A stretch of DNA of 64,000 nt, taken from NCBI GenBank assembly GCA_045657625.1, contig JAZOTM010000016.1, positions 1-64,000 of the forward strand, given 5' to 3'. The notes beneath the pieces are model-generated. The model did no database searches. It was not told the DNA's origin and saw only the letters and a list, made by a program, of their open reading frames with translations. Made by a program: the position numbers and the translations under genes. Positions 61,666 through 64,000 of the stretch are shown here, piece by piece (positions within the stretch are counted from its first letter, which is position 1; every line of letters begins with the position of its first letter). The stretch is from JAZOTM01 sp045657625 (lineage in GTDB: Bacteria; Bacillota; Clostridia; Lachnospirales; Lachnospiraceae).

Positions 61666-63252
61666 ATGTCATATCAAGCACTGTACCGAAAGTTCCGTCC
61701 TCAGACCTTTGAGGATGTGAAGGGACAGGATCATATTGTAACAACATTAAAAAATCAAATAAAAGCAAACAGAACCGGACATGCTTACCTGTTTTGCGGA
61801 ACCCGCGGAACAGGTAAGACTTCTGTTGCAAAGATTTTTGCAAAAGCATTGAATTGCGAAAATCTTCAGGATGGAAGTCCTTGTGACGAATGTGCTATGT
61901 GTAAGGCCATTACCGCAGGAAACAGCATGAATGTGATCGAAATCGATGCCGCAAGTAATAATGGTGTAGATAACATTCGAGAAATCCGGGAAAATGTTGC
62001 CTATTCTCCGGCAGAAGGAAAATATAAAGTGTACATTATCGATGAGGTACATATGTTGTCTGCCGGAGCTTTTAATGCCCTTTTAAAGACATTGGAAGAA
62101 CCGCCGTCTTATGTAAAGTTTATTTTAGCGACTACAGAAGTGCATAAGATTCCGGTAACCATATTGTCTCGTTGTCAACGTTATGATTTTCATCGTATTT
62201 CTATTGATACCATTGCCGGAAGATTGCAGGAATTGATGGTAAAGGAAAATCAAGAGGCTGAAGAAAAGGCGCTCCGCTACGTGGCGAAGGCTGGGGATGG
62301 TTCTATGCGTGATGCACTCAGTCTGTTGGATCAATGTCTGGCATTTCATATGAATGAGAAATTGACCTACGACATGGTTCTTGAGGTTTTGGGCGCTGTG
62401 GATACGGAGATTTTTTCCTCCTTTTTACAAAGCGTGTTGGATCAGAATGTGGCAGCATGTATCAAACAGGTGGAGAATCTTATTATAGAAGGCCGGGAGA
62501 TGAATCAGTTCGTCAATGATTTTTGTTGGTATCTCAGAAATCTTTTGCTGTTAAAGAGCTCTGATGATATGGAGGACTTGCTGGATATTTCGTCTGAGAA
62601 TTTAGCATTATTAAAGAAGCAATCAGAAGCGGTAGACGCAGAAATTTTGATGCGTTACATCCGTGTATTCTCGGATTTATCAAATCAGATTAAGTATTCC
62701 GCACAAAAACGTATTTTAATTGAGATTGCTTTGATTAAATTATGCAAACCTGCCATGGAAACTTCCTACGATGCTTTGGTAAATCGTGTAGCGCTGTTGG
62801 AACAGCAGTTGGAGCAGGGTGTTGTGGTGCAACAGGTAAAAACTACAGGGGCAGCACCAACGGGACAGACAGCAGCTCCAATAAAAGAGGAACCGAAGAT
62901 TCGTCCGGAGGCAGTGCCGGAAGAAATCCGCATGGTAAAAAATCAATGGAAGTCTATTAAGCTGAGTTTTGATGGCTTGCTAAAGGCGTATTTGTCTCAG
63001 GCAGAAGCCTATTACGAACAGGGCAATCAATTGATTTTGGCCTTCAAGGATGTAATGGGTTACGAGTATTGTAATGCCGCTGAGACAAAAGAAAGTATAC
63101 GTCAAAGCATTTGCGAGCGAATAGGTCGTGAAATTCAGCTGAAGATGGTGTATAATGACGAGCATAGTGACGCCTTACGAGATAGTGAAAAGTTAGAGGA
63201 CATTTTTGGAGTAGACGGGTTAGTTCGTATGGACGTTGAGATAGAAGATTAA
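61666..63252 (+). CDS. dnaX: DNA polymerase III subunit gamma/tau
   Basis: This 528-residue clamp-loader ATPase has Walker A GTRGTGKT (45-52), a Cys4 zinc module (Cys64, Cys73, Cys76, Cys79), Walker B IIDEVHML and the SRC motif (TILSRCQRYDF). The C-terminal part from about 370 is the tau-type domain that binds polymerase and helicase. I see no clear slippage heptamer, so one product is likely. The usual downstream partners ybaB and recR are not found in the window; an IS110 gene lies there instead. Confidence 0.96.
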   Translation: MSYQALYRKFRPQTFEDVKGQDHIVTTLKNQIKANRTGHAYLFCGTRGTGKTSVAKIFAKALNCENLQDGSPCDECAMCKAITAGNSMNVIEIDAASNNGVDNIREIRENVAYSPAEGKYKVYIIDEVHMLSAGAFNALLKTLEEPPSYVKFILATTEVHKIPVTILSRCQRYDFHRISIDTIAGRLQELMVKENQEAEEKALRYVAKAGDGSMRDALSLLDQCLAFHMNEKLTYDMVLEVLGAVDTEIFSSFLQSVLDQNVAACIKQVENLIIEGREMNQFVNDFCWYLRNLLLLKSSDDMEDLLDISSENLALLKKQSEAVDAEILMRYIRVFSDLSNQIKYSAQKRILIEIALIKLCKPAMETSYDALVNRVALLEQQLEQGVVVQQVKTTGAAPTGQTAAPIKEEPKIRPEAVPEEIRMVKNQWKSIKLSFDGLLKAYLSQAEAYYEQGNQLILAFKDVMGYEYCNAAETKESIRQSICERIGREIQLKMVYNDEHSDALRDSEKLEDIFGVDGLVRMDVEIED

Positions 63253-63360
63253 TAGGAGAATAGTGTGAAAGAAAGTAGAGGAAAACCATAAATGGACGCA
63301 CTTAAATAAGCTGTCTAAGGTAGGCAACTTTTTGAAGTGTTATAGAGTTAGGAAAATAGA
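63253..63360. other. Junction between dnaX and the IS110 copy
   Basis: The region starts with AGGAGAATAGTGTGAAAG, a ribosome site placed as for a following gene, but the GTG frame stops after eight codons. The IS110 right end must lie in this stretch; no terminal inverted repeat is seen, which is normal for IS110. The exact boundary cannot be fixed without another copy. Confidence 0.5.
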
Positions 63361-64000
63361 TCAAGAAGCTAATGGTTCATCAGGAGGAAGTAACCCCTCT
63401 CGTTGCAATAGTTTCTTGGCTTGCTTGATAGCTTTTGCCTTTTGTTTTTCAACAAGAGCTTCAGGCATATCAATCTTGTAAAGATCGCTCGGATTCCACT
63501 GCTCACCAGTAGACAGCATCTGGTAGATGGCGGTAAGAATCATACGGGCAATAGCGATAATGGCTCTTTTCTTGCCACGGCGTTTAACAAGAGATTCATA
63601 TTTCTTTTTGTAGTAAGGAGATTTGTCAGATTTTACGGCTGCATGAGCACACTGTACTAATGCAGGTTTGAGGTAGACACCGGCACGTGTAATCCGAACA
63701 GATTTCTTCTTACCAGCAGATTCATTGCTGCCGGGGGTTAGACCAGCCCAGCAACATAAACGTTTGGAATTTGAGAACTGAGACATATCGGTACCAATTT
63801 CGGAGATGATAGTGATTGCACTATCACGTTTTACCCCCGGAATGGTACAGAGCAACAGGACAGCATTTTCAAAATCAGGATTAGAAGAAATCATATTTTC
63901 TATCATTTTATCGACATCATTAATTTCGGCTGTGATATAATCCATATGTGCGCGGATGAGGCGCATGCGATATTTTTGGGTATCAGTCATCTGATATCCC
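63361..64000 (-). mobile_element. IS110-family transposase gene, C-terminal part (runs off window)
   Basis: The visible 213 codons hold the C-terminal Transposase_20 (pfam02371-type) domain of IS110: LLCTIPGVKRDSAITIISEI, the segment AGLTPGSNESAGKK with the catalytic-type serine, and RITRAGVYLKPALVQCA. The frame is open to the window edge, so the N-terminal DEDD RuvC-like half lies beyond 64000. IS110 recombinases are guided by a bridge RNA encoded in the element's non-coding end. It is opposite in strand to dnaX. The visible part has no stop or frameshift. Confidence 0.93.

Noticed and set aside
1..64000. CRISPR array, prophage or toxin-antitoxin system
   Set aside because: No regularly spaced direct repeats, phage structural genes or recognisable toxin-antitoxin pairs were seen.

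Overview
The window looks like a chromosomal segment of a low-GC Gram-positive anaerobe of the Lachnospiraceae (Butyrivibrio/Roseburia/Lachnospira-like). This is inferred from gene content and style: T-box leaders on aminoacyl-tRNA synthetases, strong AGGAGG-type ribosome sites, class III fructose bisphosphatase, GPH sugar symporters paired with cytoplasmic glycoside hydrolases, and AraC regulators. I could not run a database search, so the family is an inference and the species is not assigned.

Layout. 1-600: the 3' end of a 23S rRNA, then tRNA-Asn, tRNA-Glu and tRNA-Cys, with a broken duplicate of the tRNA-Asn 5' half and no 5S gene. 808-7564: a lipid kinase, an autoregulated ArsR-type regulator with an MFS exporter, tyrS behind a tyrosine T-box, and a LytTR/GHKL two-component system. 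7711-15779: a GH3 beta-glucosidase with a GtrA-like protein, metY-degV-CPBP protease, a yybP-ykoY (Mn) riboswitch with mntP, and a Na/Ca exchanger. 15882-26940: housekeeping genes, namely metG behind a methionine T-box, tatD, a Cof-type phosphatase, rsmA, a TPR-GGDEF protein, a GIY-YIG protein, a DEAD-box helicase, a GNAT acetyltransferase, tadA and nudC. A clover-shaped set of nested inverted repeats lies before the helicase.

26945-34229 is a carbohydrate-use locus: a divergent AraC regulator, GH5, a GPH symporter, GH43 and GH42. None of the hydrolases has a signal peptide, so imported oligosaccharides are probably cleaved inside the cell. The SRP RNA and a P-type ATPase follow, then a small orphan gene with its own near-consensus promoter, divergent from a phzF-like gene. 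38269-42271 is a zinc operon: a Fur-family regulator with two operator-like sites, a small Cys-rich membrane protein, ZnuA/ZnuC/ZnuB homologues and a lipoprotein of uncertain role. 42477-50585 holds a chemoreceptor and a second sugar locus (two paralogous AraC regulators, a GPH symporter and a GH78 rhamnosidase).

50649-64000 holds class III FBPase, an orphan MalG-type permease, a long imperfect hairpin element, nadE, a short LacI-type repressor, a GH25 lipoprotein, a second TPR-GGDEF protein, a second chemoreceptor, a phosphofructokinase with a mixed active-site signature, dnaX, and the 3' part of an IS110-family transposase gene running off the right edge.

The best candidates for undescribed biology are the clover-like repeat at 23172-23301, the hairpin element at 53541-53688, the two unassigned proteins in the zinc operon, the small gene at 36994-37239, and the IS110 copy, whose family uses a bridge RNA. 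I saw no CRISPR array, no prophage and no obvious defence island.
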